Program-made: the position numbers and the translations under genes
NCBI GenBank assembly: GCA_040776805.1
Contig: JAXGZS010000007.1
Location: 1 to 64,000, forward strand
DNA length: 64,000 bases
Direction of reading: 5' to 3'
DNA from: UBA7702 sp040776805
GTDB taxonomy: Bacteria > Bacillota > Dehalobacteriia > UBA7702
Notes under the pieces: model-generated
What the model saw: only the letters and a program-made list of their open reading frames with translations
Told to the model about the DNA's origin: nothing
Database searches by the model: none
Shown here: positions 27,016 through 35,321 of the stretch, one piece after another
Layout: each line of letters starts with the position of its first letter
How positions within the stretch are numbered: position 1 is the first letter of the stretch

Positions 27016-27621
27016 ATGCAGACGATTCTTTATGAGGTGAAAAACGGCCTCTATCTCAATTTGACCAACCGTTGTCCCTGTAACTGCACTTTTTGTCTGA
27101 GGCAAAAACATGATGACCCCGGCAACGAAGAATCCCTTTGGCTTGACCGCGAACCTACTTTCGACGAAGTGAAAGCCGCCCTTAGAGAGCGGGATCTAAA
27201 TCAATATCCGGAAATTGTCTTTTGCGGTTTCGGCGAGCCTTTGGAAGCCTTTGACGTATTGAAAGCGACGGCGGTCTATCTCAAAACGTTTTATCAAGGA
27301 AAAATCCGTTTAAACACCAACGGCCTTGGTGATTTGATCGTCGGCAGACCCGTGGCGCGGGAATTGAAGGGCCTTATCGACGCTGTCTCCATCAGTTTAA
27401 ACGCCGCCGACGCCGAAACGTATCAGGCGGTCAGCGACAGCTGTTTCGGGGAAAAGTCCTTTGACGCCGTCTTGTCCTTTGCGGCAGAGTGCGCCAAGGT
27501 GATTCCCGAGGTGACCTTGACCACGGTGGCCACCACCATTTCGGAGCAGCAGGAAAAGCGCTGTGCAGCGCTGTGCGCTAAATTGGGTGTAACATACCGC
27601 ATCCGCCCTTATATTAAATGA
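27016..27621 (+). CDS. TatD-associated radical SAM protein
   Basis: The ATG at 27016 follows GGAGAGGAAGTG and gives 201 residues. The iron-sulfur motif is C-x3-C-x2-C in RCPCNCTFCLR near residue 20. FCGFGEPL is the radical SAM GGE-like motif, followed by RLNTNGLG and SISLNAAD strands. The short length and sequence match the TatD family-associated radical SAM group; no tatD is adjacent here. The substrate of this family is unknown. Confidence 0.88.
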   Translation: MQTILYEVKNGLYLNLTNRCPCNCTFCLRQKHDDPGNEESLWLDREPTFDEVKAALRERDLNQYPEIVFCGFGEPLEAFDVLKATAVYLKTFYQGKIRLNTNGLGDLIVGRPVARELKGLIDAVSISLNAADAETYQAVSDSCFGEKSFDAVLSFAAECAKVIPEVTLTTVATTISEQQEKRCAALCAKLGVTYRIRPYIK

Positions 27622-27632
27622 GGACACACTGA

Positions 27633-27659
27633 AACGAACGCCTTGTGACGTTCGTTTTT
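27633..27659 (+). terminator. Terminator of the radical SAM gene
   Basis: A perfect 8-bp stem AACGAACG/CGTTCGTT (27633-27640 with 27649-27656) followed by T residues, 11 nt after the stop. Confidence 0.8.
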
Positions 27660-27661
27660 AT

Positions 27662-27689
27662 TTGCATTTCCAAAGGGATGTGCTATAAT
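27662..27689 (+). promoter_or_regulatory. Promoter of the LysR gene
   Basis: TTGCAT (27662-27667) and a perfect TATAAT (27684-27689) with 16-bp spacing, directly after the preceding terminator. Confidence 0.65.
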
Positions 27690-27729
27690 CAAAATATAAA
27701 AATACGTGGAGATTGATAAGAAAGATATT

Positions 27730-28614
27730 ATGATAAACAAGAAGATTCAGTATTTTGTCACCTTGGCCCAATGCCTTTCCTTTACCAAAGCCGCCAACCA
27801 ATACGGCGTCAGTCAAACGGCGATCAGCCAGTATATCGCCGGTTTGGAGCAGCGTCTGGGGGTCAAACTATTTCACCGTAATCCCCATTCCGTATCCTTG
27901 ACCGAGGCGGGCAAGGTTTATTACCGCCGTGTTTGTCACATGCTCCAGTATTACGAAGACACCGTTCATCAGACCATCGCCGCCGCCGACCTTTACAGCG
28001 GTTATGTGAAGGTGGGGATCGGGATCTATGAATATCATAAAACCGATGATTTTTTCAGCCAGTTGCTCAACCGCTATCCGGCGATTAAGACCGACGTCTA
28101 TCAATATCCTTATGAAGAACTGACCCGGCGTTTGAAAAACGGCGAGCTGGACGCGATCATCGCCATCGACCTTTGCGAAGAATCCTTTGCCAAGCGGGAA
28201 ATCCACACCAGACCGCTGTTTAGTTCCAATAACTGCCTGGTGGTGGAAAAATCCGTAGCCGCCAAATATCCGGAAAACGACGGCGCCGCCGTGCTCAAAC
28301 AGGAATATCTGATTACCAACTGTGAAAACGCCGGGCCTTCCTCCATGGATATGCTCCGCAACCTCTTAGTGGAAGAGTACGGCTTTTTCCCGGAACGGAC
28401 GACCCGCACCAATAGCATCAATCCGCAGCTGCTGATGGTTCGCTCCAAACAAGGAGTCGCCATTGTGCCGGATTTTATCAAAGAGATCTATGACGAAAAC
28501 CTCGTCCGCATTCCGATGCCTCATCATCCCCCTTACCAATACGAGATCATCAGTTTGGCGGAGAACGATAATCCCGCCGTGGAGATTTTGATGCAGCTCG
28601 GCGACGAGCTTTAA
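27730..28614 (+). CDS. LysR-family transcriptional regulator
   Basis: I chose the ATG at 27730 (MINKKIQYFVTLAQC), 294 residues, because LysR proteins begin just before this helix and AAGAAAG lies 6 nt upstream; an upstream GTG at 27706 would add eight residues. The N-terminal winged helix (SFTKAANQYGVSQTAISQYIAGLEQRLGVKLF) binds DNA. Residues about 90-294 are the periplasmic-binding-protein-like effector domain. The gene is followed after 10 nt by an IspD-like gene and the two are probably cotranscribed. The effector is unknown. Confidence 0.92.
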   Translation: MINKKIQYFVTLAQCLSFTKAANQYGVSQTAISQYIAGLEQRLGVKLFHRNPHSVSLTEAGKVYYRRVCHMLQYYEDTVHQTIAAADLYSGYVKVGIGIYEYHKTDDFFSQLLNRYPAIKTDVYQYPYEELTRRLKNGELDAIIAIDLCEESFAKREIHTRPLFSSNNCLVVEKSVAAKYPENDGAAVLKQEYLITNCENAGPSSMDMLRNLLVEEYGFFPERTTRTNSINPQLLMVRSKQGVAIVPDFIKEIYDENLVRIPMPHHPPYQYEIISLAENDNPAVEILMQLGDEL

Positions 28615-28624
28615 GGAGTTTACG

Positions 28625-29332
28625 ATGATCGCAGCCGTGATTTTAGCCGCCGGCAGCGGTTCCCGCATGGCGGAGAGCCCTTTGCCGAAGCAGTTCTTGA
28701 AGATTGAGGGCAAGCCCGTGCTGGTGCGTACCGTGGAAGCCTTTCTCCGCTCGGATATGGTGGATTGCGTCATCGTGGCCGTTGCCAAAGACTGGCTTGA
28801 CTATGGGGAGCACCTGTTGGAGGAGGCTTTTGGGAAAGATGCTCCCATTTCCGTCACCGTCGGTGGCAGCAGCCGTTTGCAAAGTTTGATGAATGCCTGC
28901 GCATTCCTAAGCGACGCTTTCGGCATCGCCAAAGACGATATTGTCCTGACCCATGACGCCGCCCGGCCCTTTGTTACAGGAAAAATCATCGCCGAAAATA
29001 TTAAGCTGTTAGCCTCCTATGACGGGGTCACCACGGCCTGCCCCGCCATTGATACGATACTCGTTTCCGCCGACGGCAAAAAGGTTGACGATATCCCCCC
29101 CCGTAAAACGATGTTTTCCGTGCAAACCCCGCAGACCTTTTATACGGGCGAGTTGATTGAAACCATTGCCTCCCTGACGGAGGCGGAGAAAAGCGCCTTG
29201 ACCGACGCCGCAAAAGCGTATTTATTAAAAAATAAGCGCGTCGGCATTGTTTTGGCAGAAACCACCAACCTGAAATTGACCACCGCGGCTGATCTTCCTC
29301 TGGCGGCGTCATTGATGCTTGGTGAAAAATAA
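28625..29332 (+). CDS. ispD: IspD/TarI-family cytidylyltransferase
   Basis: A 235-residue nucleotidyltransferase. The CTP-binding N-terminus reads AAVILAAGSGSRM, followed by LPKQFL and GKPVLVRTVEAF. HDAARPFV and the C-terminal TNLKLTTAADLPLAASLM complete the family pattern. IspD makes CDP-methylerythritol in the non-mevalonate isoprenoid pathway; TarI makes CDP-ribitol for teichoic acids. The C-terminal ALTDAAKAYLL and TNLKLTT phrases also fit TarI-type enzymes, so the substrate is not certain. It follows the LysR gene by 10 nt with AAGGAG before the ATG. Confidence 0.85.
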   Translation: MIAAVILAAGSGSRMAESPLPKQFLKIEGKPVLVRTVEAFLRSDMVDCVIVAVAKDWLDYGEHLLEEAFGKDAPISVTVGGSSRLQSLMNACAFLSDAFGIAKDDIVLTHDAARPFVTGKIIAENIKLLASYDGVTTACPAIDTILVSADGKKVDDIPPRKTMFSVQTPQTFYTGELIETIASLTEAEKSALTDAAKAYLLKNKRVGIVLAETTNLKLTTAADLPLAASLMLGEK

Positions 29333-29443
29333 GAGGTGGAGAGCAGGGAATGGCCGCTTTGCTGAAAGCAGGAGCCTCCTGTGTGAAAAAAGAAAACCTG
29401 CAGCCCATTGTGGATTGGTGGAGAGAAAGGTGAATGACTGGTT

Positions 29444-29475
29444 CATACCTCGGAGTGATCCGAGGTATTATTTTG
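29444..29475 (+). terminator. Terminator downstream of the ispD-like gene
   Basis: A perfect 9-bp stem ATACCTCGG/CCGAGGTAT (29445-29453 with 29460-29468) followed by TATTTT. Confidence 0.75.
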
Positions 29476-29497
29476 TCGTAATACGGGGTATTATCTA

Positions 29498-29526
29498 TTG
29501 ACATTGTGCTGAAAACGCGCTACGAT
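29498..29526 (+). promoter_or_regulatory. feoAB promoter
   Basis: A perfect TTGACA (29498-29503) and TACGAT (29521-29526) separated by 17 bp, upstream of feoA. The start of transcription would fall just before the palindrome at 29535. Confidence 0.75.
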
Positions 29527-29534
29527 GAAACAGT

Positions 29535-29550
29535 GTTAGATGAAGCTAAC
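29535..29550. promoter_or_regulatory. GTTAG-N6-CTAAC operator at feoAB
   Basis: GTTAG-ATGAAG-CTAAC lies about 9 bp downstream of the -10 box, where a repressor would block transcription. The same palindrome occurs three times at the DUF3793/flavodoxin cluster (39269-39622). It suggests control by one iron-responsive regulator; the protein is not encoded in the window. Confidence 0.65.
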
Positions 29551-29573
29551 CCGGAGAAATCAGGGAGGAATAT

Positions 29574-29810
29574 ATGACCTTAGACGAGATGTCTGTCGGC
29601 TCCTACGGCATTATACGGGAAGTGCATTGCGAAAAAAGCTTTCGCCGCCGCTTGCTGGATATGGGACTGACACCGAAAACAAAAATAATGGTTCGCAAAG
29701 TTGCGCCGATGGGCGATCCCATCGAAGTCTTTTTAAGAGGATACGAGTTGACACTGCGGAAAGAAGACGCCGGTTGTATCGTGGTGGAGGAATGCGATGG
29801 AGTCCTTTGA
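29574..29810 (+). CDS. feoA: Ferrous iron transport protein A
   Basis: A 78-residue SH3-like protein (MTLDEMSVGSYGIIREV ... RRLLDMGLTPKTKIMVRKVAPMGDPIEVFLRGYELTLRKEDAGCIVVEE), full length for FeoA. It modulates the FeoB transporter at the inner face of the membrane. GGGAGG precedes the ATG. Its end overlaps the feoB start by 14 nt, so translation is coupled. A promoter and a GTTAG-N6-CTAAC operator lie upstream. Confidence 0.93.
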   Translation: MTLDEMSVGSYGIIREVHCEKSFRRRLLDMGLTPKTKIMVRKVAPMGDPIEVFLRGYELTLRKEDAGCIVVEECDGVL

Positions 29811-31812
29811 AATTGCCCTGATCGGGAATCAAAACGCGGGAAAAACCACGCTGTTCAACGCCTTGACCGGCAGCAATCAGCATGTGGGCAATTTCCCCGG
29901 CGTGACGGTGGAAAAAAAGGAAGGGCGCTTGATCTCCCATCGCGATATCACCGTGGTAGATCTGCCGGGGATCTATTCCCTGTCTCCCTACACCGCCGAA
30001 GAGATTGTTACCAGGGATTTTCTGCTGAAGGAAAAGCCCAAAGGGATCATCAATATCATCGACGCTACCAACCTGGAGCGGAACCTCTATCTGACCTTGC
30101 AACTCATTGAGCTTAACCTGCCCACGGTATTGGCCCTTAATATGATGGATGAAGTTCGGGCCAGCGGTCACTGCATCGATGTGGAAGGCTTGAGCCGCGC
30201 CTTGGGCATTCCCATCGTACCCATTGCCGCCTCGAAAAAAGAGGGGATCGAAGATCTCATCGCCGTGATGGAAACGACGGTGAAAAATAAGACGCTGCCC
30301 CGGAAAATGGATTTTTGCCGCGGCGCTGTTCATAAAGCCATTCACAGCGTCGCCCATATCGTTGAGGAAAACGCCGTCGCCGCCGGGATTCCGGTACGCT
30401 TTGCCGCCACCAAACTGGTGGAGGGGGACAAGCCCGCCACTGCCATACTTGCCATGGAAGAAGAGGATTTGGCGATCATCGAGTCCATTGTCGCCGAAAT
30501 GGAACATGCCCTCCATACGGACAGGGAGGCCGCTTTGGCCGATATGCGTTATGAGTTTATCGAGGGTCTCTGCAAGGTCTATGTGAAACAGGGGGGTATC
30601 ACCAAAGGGCATCAACGCAGCATCCGAATGGACCGCTTCCTGACCCACCGCATCTTCGCCGTGCCCATCTTTCTCTTTATCATGGCAGTGATTTTCTGGC
30701 TCACCTTTTCCGCCATCGGTCCGATTTTTAACGAGCTGATGCAGAATTTGGTCAATGTTGTTACGGCCAAGGCCGCCTATTTTCTGGAGGCAGCCCACGT
30801 CAATCAGGTGTTAACCTCCATGATCATCGACGGCGCTTTTGCCGGTGTGGGGGCGATTTTATCGTTCCTGCCCACCATCGTTATCCTGTTCTTCTTTTTG
30901 TCCTTGCTGGAAGACAGCGGCTATATGGCCCGGGTGGCCTTTGTTTTCGACCGTCTCTTCCGTAAGGTGGGACTTTCCGGGAAATCCTTCGTCCCCATGC
31001 TCATCGGCTTCGGCTGTTCCGTCCCGGCCATCATGGCCACGCGAACCTTAGGCTCCAACCGGGAACGCAAAATGACCATTCTCCTGACGCCTTTTATGTC
31101 CTGCAGTGCCAAGCTGCCGATTTACGCTGTTTTTACCATGGCCTTTTTCCAGCGCCATCAAGGCCTCGTGATGATCGCCCTCTATATTCTCGGCATTGTC
31201 GTGGCTGTTTTGGCCGCCTTGCTTTTGAAAAAGACCATGTTCAAAGGTCGCTCCATGCCGTTTTTGCTGGAATTACCGCCTTACCGTTTGCCTGATTTTA
31301 AAACCGTCATGCGGGATCTTTGGAGCAAAACCAAGGATTTTCTGACCCGGGCCTTTACCATTATCTTCCTGGCTTCCCTGGTGGTTTGGCTCTTGCAGAG
31401 CTTTGATTTCCGCTTCAATCTGGTGAACGACAGCTCCGAGAGTATTTTAGCCGTTTTCGGGAAGCTCCTGTCACCCATCTTTACGCCTTTGGGCTTTGGC
31501 GATTGGCATTCGGCGACAGCCCTGGTTACCGGTTTGTTATCAAAAGAAACGGTGATCAGTACCTTTGCTATTCTGTTGGGGGCCAGTGATTCCGCCGGTG
31601 TGGCGTCTCTGTTGCCCACCTTGTTTACGCCCCTTTCCGCCTTTTCTTTCCTCGTCTTTACCCTGCTTTATATGCCTTGCGTCGCCGCCTTCGCCGTGAC
31701 CAAAAGGGAATTGGGGGGAATGGGCAAGGCGCTGTTGGCCTCGTTGTTTCAAACTTCCGTCGCCTGGTTCGTGGCATTCCTCTTTTATCAGATCGCAAGA
31801 TTGTTTCTTTAA
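29797..31812 (+). CDS. feoB: Ferrous iron transporter B
   Basis: A 671-residue Fe(II) transporter. The N-terminal G domain shows GNQNAGKTTLFN (G1), DLPGIYSL (G3) and NMMD (G4). A cytosolic helical spacer follows to about residue 270. The membrane part has Gate motifs, including GCSVPAIMATRTL, and about eight to ten helices. Full length for the family. It is cotranscribed with feoA and closed by a long bidirectional terminator. Operator placement suggests repression by iron. Confidence 0.95.
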   Translation: MESFEIALIGNQNAGKTTLFNALTGSNQHVGNFPGVTVEKKEGRLISHRDITVVDLPGIYSLSPYTAEEIVTRDFLLKEKPKGIINIIDATNLERNLYLTLQLIELNLPTVLALNMMDEVRASGHCIDVEGLSRALGIPIVPIAASKKEGIEDLIAVMETTVKNKTLPRKMDFCRGAVHKAIHSVAHIVEENAVAAGIPVRFAATKLVEGDKPATAILAMEEEDLAIIESIVAEMEHALHTDREAALADMRYEFIEGLCKVYVKQGGITKGHQRSIRMDRFLTHRIFAVPIFLFIMAVIFWLTFSAIGPIFNELMQNLVNVVTAKAAYFLEAAHVNQVLTSMIIDGAFAGVGAILSFLPTIVILFFFLSLLEDSGYMARVAFVFDRLFRKVGLSGKSFVPMLIGFGCSVPAIMATRTLGSNRERKMTILLTPFMSCSAKLPIYAVFTMAFFQRHQGLVMIALYILGIVVAVLAALLLKKTMFKGRSMPFLLELPPYRLPDFKTVMRDLWSKTKDFLTRAFTIIFLASLVVWLLQSFDFRFNLVNDSSESILAVFGKLLSPIFTPLGFGDWHSATALVTGLLSKETVISTFAILLGASDSAGVASLLPTLFTPLSAFSFLVFTLLYMPCVAAFAVTKRELGGMGKALLASLFQTSVAWFVAFLFYQIARLFL

Positions 31813-31868
31813 AATCCATAGAAAAAAGCCGCCGTTCGATGAGAACGGCGGCTTTTTTCTATGGATTT
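31812..31868. terminator. Bidirectional terminator between feoB and the BspA/SLH gene
   Basis: A perfect 26-bp stem (31812-31837 with 31843-31868) and a 5-nt loop contain an A6/T6 tract on each arm, so it works in both directions. It begins at the last base of feoB and its right arm overlaps the stop codon of the convergent SLH gene. Confidence 0.9.
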
Positions 31869-34170
31869 ACAGCCCGAGGTAGACGCTGATCATCTTGGCG
31901 GCCTGGGCTCGGGTGGCGTTGCTGGAGGGCTCAAAACGGGCGCTGCCATCGCTGTTGGCGGTGCCGTTGATGATACCGGCCTGCTGCATGGCGGTAACCG
32001 CCGTAGATGCCCAGGAGGCGATCTGACTTTGGTCGGAGAAGGTCATGGCGGGGACGGTCTGGGGCAGGGTTTGCTTCTTACACTTGGTGACGTAGTTATG
32101 GATCATCACCGCCATTTCCTGGCGGGTGATGTTGGCGTTGGGATCGTATGTACCGCTCCCTTTGCCGGAGACCACACCCTTCTGATAGGCCCACTCGATG
32201 TATTTGGCTCCCCAGTAGGAGGTGGCCACGTCGTTGAAGGAGCTCTTGTTTACGTAGGGGGTGAGGTCGTCGCCGGAAGTCCGGGCCAGGATCGTAGCGA
32301 ATTCCGCCCGGGAGATGGTTCTGTCCGGCTTAAAGGAGATGCTGCCGTCGCTGTTGCCGTATCCCGTAAGGATACCCTTGCTGACCAAGTCATTGACGTA
32401 GGGTTCATACCAGATACCGCCGGGAACGTCGTTGAAAGCAACTGCGATTTTTTGTGTGAAAGTGGCGCTGATGGTATGGGCGGCGGTAACGTCGGTGAAG
32501 GTATAGGACGTAACGGCGCCTTTGGCAACGCCGTCGACGGTGACGTTTTGGATTTCATAGCCGCCAATGGCTGTGATCGCAAAGGTCTGACTGGCACCAT
32601 AATTGACCGTAGTGGTTCCGGGGTTGATTGTGCCGCCGTTGCCTTGGGTAACGGTGATGGCGTAAGTTAACGGAATGAAAGTGAATCCGTTGTTATTGGC
32701 ATAGGTTTCGGCGGCGGTGCCTTGATTGCCGTAAATCGTAAACCCGGTTATTTTATGAAGATTGTCAAAATTATTTCCGGTATAGCCAAAAGCATTGGCG
32801 CCGATTTTTGTTACACTGTTGGGAATTTTAACCGAGGCCAGGGCATCGCACAAAGAGAATGCTTGTTCATTGATGGTTTTTATGCCATCGGATAGAGTTA
32901 CTGTCGTCAGCTTTTTACAGGCTGCGAAGGCTTTTCCCCCGACCGTTTGTATATTTGGAGGAATGGTTACCGTTGTTAAGGAGCTGCAGATGGCAAAGGT
33001 TCCGAAATTGATTTCTGTCAAGTTCTTTGGTATGGTCAGGGACTGGAGAGCAATGCAGCTGGAAAAGGCCAAGGCCTCGATTTTTGTGACACTGTCGGGA
33101 ATCGTGACAGTCTTTAATGCTGTACATTGAGAAAAGCAGGATTCGCCGATGTCCGTTACTGTATTGGGAATGGTCACCGAAGTGATGGCGGTATTCTCCT
33201 CAAACAGTGACGCACCTAAACCGGTAACGGTATAACGGTCGATTTGAGAGGGTACCGTGATTTTGGTATCGTCTCCGAAATAATGGACTAACACTGCCCG
33301 ATTATCAAAAGCAAGATAGAAATAAGGTGTCTCTTTGGAGATGCAGATAAAGAGGAAATCATTGCCGTCGGCGTAAGTTTGGGCCGCCGTATTATCAAAG
33401 CCATACATATAAAAATTCGAGTAAGGATTGTATTCTTCATCGTAACCGAAAGCGGTTTCACCGATATGGGTGACGGTAGACGGCACTGTAACGCATTTTA
33501 AAGCCGGGCATTGCAGAAAGGCGTCGGCATAGATTTCCTGCAAACCGTTGTTAAAAGATACGGTTTTCAGAGAGGTACAATAATCGAAGGCGTCGTAATA
33601 GATGCTCTCCAGGCTGTTGGGAAAAGTGATGGCTGCGATTTTTTCGCAGGTGGCAAAAGCGAGAGGACCGATCAGCACCAGGTTCTTGGGCAGGTTTACC
33701 GTATTCAGTTTGGCACAGCAGGTGAAAGCGCCTTCGCCGATGACCACGACGCTGTCGGGAAAGCTTACCGAGGTGATGTTGTCAAAATCCAAAAAAGCGT
33801 AATCGCCGATGCTGATGATGCTTCCTGAAAAAACAATGGTTGAGATATTGGCCCGGTAGTTCCACCAAGGCGCGTAGAGGTTGTTCATGGGGTCATAGTC
33901 GTACATTGCCCCGCTGCCGGTGATGGTTAGGGTGCCATTGTTGTAAGTCCAGGTCATGCTGGGGCCACAGGCATTGCCCTCATCTGCCTTAATGGGAATG
34001 CTCAGTGTGCCGATGGGTGCTGCCGGTGACGGCAAAGCCAGTGTCGTGCGGAAATGGTCCGCCTTGGCCTTGGCGTCGGCAGCCTCATCGGGCGCGGCCG
34101 CTGCCAGGGGTGAAACCAAGTAGGCGAAGCAGGCCAGAAGTACAAAAAGAAAGTGTAATGTTTTTTTCAT
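31867..34170 (-). CDS. BspA-like leucine-rich repeat surface protein with SLH anchor
   Basis: I chose the ATG at 34170 (MKKTLHFLFVLLACFAYLVSPLAAAAP), which starts a clear signal peptide and has GGAGGG upstream; the longer frame from 34236 adds 22 residues that do not look like a leader. The product has 767 residues. BspA-type leucine-rich repeats (SVTIPNTVTDIGESCFSQC, TVTIPDSVTKIEALAF and similar) span about 112-497. One beta-rich repeat domain (TQGNGGTINPGTTTVNYGASQ) follows to about 575. Three SLH motifs occupy about 580-767. Such proteins are surface adhesins in gut and oral anaerobes. No partner gene is adjacent; it converges on feoB. Confidence 0.9.
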   Translation of the reverse strand: MKKTLHFLFVLLACFAYLVSPLAAAAPDEAADAKAKADHFRTTLALPSPAAPIGTLSIPIKADEGNACGPSMTWTYNNGTLTITGSGAMYDYDPMNNLYAPWWNYRANISTIVFSGSIISIGDYAFLDFDNITSVSFPDSVVVIGEGAFTCCAKLNTVNLPKNLVLIGPLAFATCEKIAAITFPNSLESIYYDAFDYCTSLKTVSFNNGLQEIYADAFLQCPALKCVTVPSTVTHIGETAFGYDEEYNPYSNFYMYGFDNTAAQTYADGNDFLFICISKETPYFYLAFDNRAVLVHYFGDDTKITVPSQIDRYTVTGLGASLFEENTAITSVTIPNTVTDIGESCFSQCTALKTVTIPDSVTKIEALAFSSCIALQSLTIPKNLTEINFGTFAICSSLTTVTIPPNIQTVGGKAFAACKKLTTVTLSDGIKTINEQAFSLCDALASVKIPNSVTKIGANAFGYTGNNFDNLHKITGFTIYGNQGTAAETYANNNGFTFIPLTYAITVTQGNGGTINPGTTTVNYGASQTFAITAIGGYEIQNVTVDGVAKGAVTSYTFTDVTAAHTISATFTQKIAVAFNDVPGGIWYEPYVNDLVSKGILTGYGNSDGSISFKPDRTISRAEFATILARTSGDDLTPYVNKSSFNDVATSYWGAKYIEWAYQKGVVSGKGSGTYDPNANITRQEMAVMIHNYVTKCKKQTLPQTVPAMTFSDQSQIASWASTAVTAMQQAGIINGTANSDGSARFEPSSNATRAQAAKMISVYLGL

Positions 34171-34277
34171 GTGTTTTCCCTCCGTCGAGATCTGTTTATG
34201 CTTATTATATAATTGCACCAGTACGTAAAACGTCACATTACCTCGACATACGGGGAAAATGAATGTCGCTTTCGGCA

Positions 34278-34312
34278 GAAAAAAGCCCGCTGCGGTGGCA
34301 GCGGGCTTTTTC
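34278..34312. terminator. Terminator of the pyridoxamine kinase gene
   Basis: A stem GAAAAA-GCCCGCTGC with GCAGCGGGC-TTTTTC (34278-34293 with 34298-34312) and a 4-nt loop, with T-tracts on both strands. It lies 15 nt past the kinase stop on the minus strand. Confidence 0.8.
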
Positions 34313-34326
34313 TTTCACAGGGATAT

Positions 34327-35172
34327 TTATTTCAGCAAATCAATGTAATAGGCCAGTTCCTTTTCGAAACAGACGCCGTAGCGCACTTCGGTGCCGGCTT
34401 TGGCGGTTCGCCGGATGCAGGCCACGGTATAGTCCACGGCAATGGCGGTGGCTTCCCGTAGCGTCTTATCGTTGCTGAGGGCGCCGACCAGGGCAGAACC
34501 GAACACATCGCCGGTGCCGTGAAAATAGCCGGGGATTCTTTCGTTCATCAAATAATGGATCTCGCCTTTGGTCTTGTCCGAGGCGGCGGCGCCGAGCTTG
34601 GTTTCGTCAAAAGAGATGCCGCTTAAAACGACTTTTTCTACGCCGAGGCCGTGGAGGGCGTCAAGCATGGAGAGAACGTAATCTTCGGAATAGTTTTTTT
34701 CTTCATAGGGCAGTCCCGTCATAAAAGCCGCTTCGGTGAGGTTGGGCATGATCAGGTCTGCCTTGGCGCAGAGCTTGGCCATACCCCGGGCGAAGGCCTC
34801 ATCGAAGAGGTCGTAAAGGGAGCCGTTGTCACCCATCACAGGGTCCACGCAGACCAGCGTATCTTTTGCGCGGAAACCGTCGAATAAGCCTTTCATCAGT
34901 TCCAGTTGCTCAAAGGAGCCGAGATAGCCGGTATATATGAAATCCACTTTTAAGTTCAAAGCTTCCCAGTGGCGGGTAATGGGAGCAATTTCAGGGGTAA
35001 GGTCTCTGAAGGTAAAGTCGGTAAAGCCACCGGTATGGGTCGAAAGGACGGAGGTGGGCAAAATGGAGCATTCCGCTCCGGCGGCGGAGATGATCGGCAA
35101 TGCCACGGTGAGAGAACATCTGCCGACACAGGAAATGTCGTGTACTGCTAAAACCCTTTTCTGTTGTTCCAT
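34327..35172 (-). CDS. Pyridoxamine/pyridoxal kinase
   Basis: A 281-residue ribokinase-family enzyme. VLAVHDISCVGRCSLTVALPI is the substrate side. VCVDPVMGDNGSLYD and PNLTEAAFMTG are conserved in PdxK/PdxY. GTGDVFGSALVGAL holds the anion hole and the catalytic Asp. It phosphorylates B6 vitamers with ATP in the salvage pathway. It starts at ATG 35172 behind GGAGAAACC and forms a single transcription unit with its own terminator. Confidence 0.9.
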   Translation of the reverse strand: MEQQKRVLAVHDISCVGRCSLTVALPIISAAGAECSILPTSVLSTHTGGFTDFTFRDLTPEIAPITRHWEALNLKVDFIYTGYLGSFEQLELMKGLFDGFRAKDTLVCVDPVMGDNGSLYDLFDEAFARGMAKLCAKADLIMPNLTEAAFMTGLPYEEKNYSEDYVLSMLDALHGLGVEKVVLSGISFDETKLGAAASDKTKGEIHYLMNERIPGYFHGTGDVFGSALVGALSNDKTLREATAIAVDYTVACIRRTAKAGTEVRYGVCFEKELAYYIDLLK

Positions 35173-35260
35173 GTGGTTTCTCCTCGTACGTATTTATATG
35201 GTAGTATATGACTTTTTTTTCATTTAATCAAGATATATTTTACGTTTTGGTATATAAATC

Positions 35261-35289
35261 TTTACACAATGAAATCATAACGGTATAAT
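35261..35289 (+). promoter_or_regulatory. Promoter of the Mrp-family gene
   Basis: TTTACA (35261-35266) and a perfect TATAAT (35284-35289) separated by 17 bp, 33 bp before the ATG at 35322. Confidence 0.75.
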
Positions 35290-35321
35290 ATAATGTAGTT
35301 TTAGAAAAAGAGGAACGCAAT

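Noticed and set aside
29350..29433. A 27-codon frame after the ispD-like gene
   Set aside because: A purine-rich site precedes the ATG, but the product has no family resemblance and lies before the terminator of ispD; evidence is too thin.
29611..30798. A 395-codon minus-strand frame opposite feoAB
   Set aside because: feoA and feoB are unmistakable on the plus strand; the antisense product is His/Gly-rich and has no ribosome site.
31861..32670. A 269-codon plus-strand frame opposite the BspA/SLH gene
   Set aside because: It is Gly/Val/Asp-rich shadow coding of the SLH region and starts within the bidirectional terminator.
32680..33840. CRISPR-like regularity in the BspA repeat region and in the RHS array
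   Set aside because: The periodicity is coding (leucine-rich and YD repeats), without identical short repeats separated by unique spacers; no cas gene is present.
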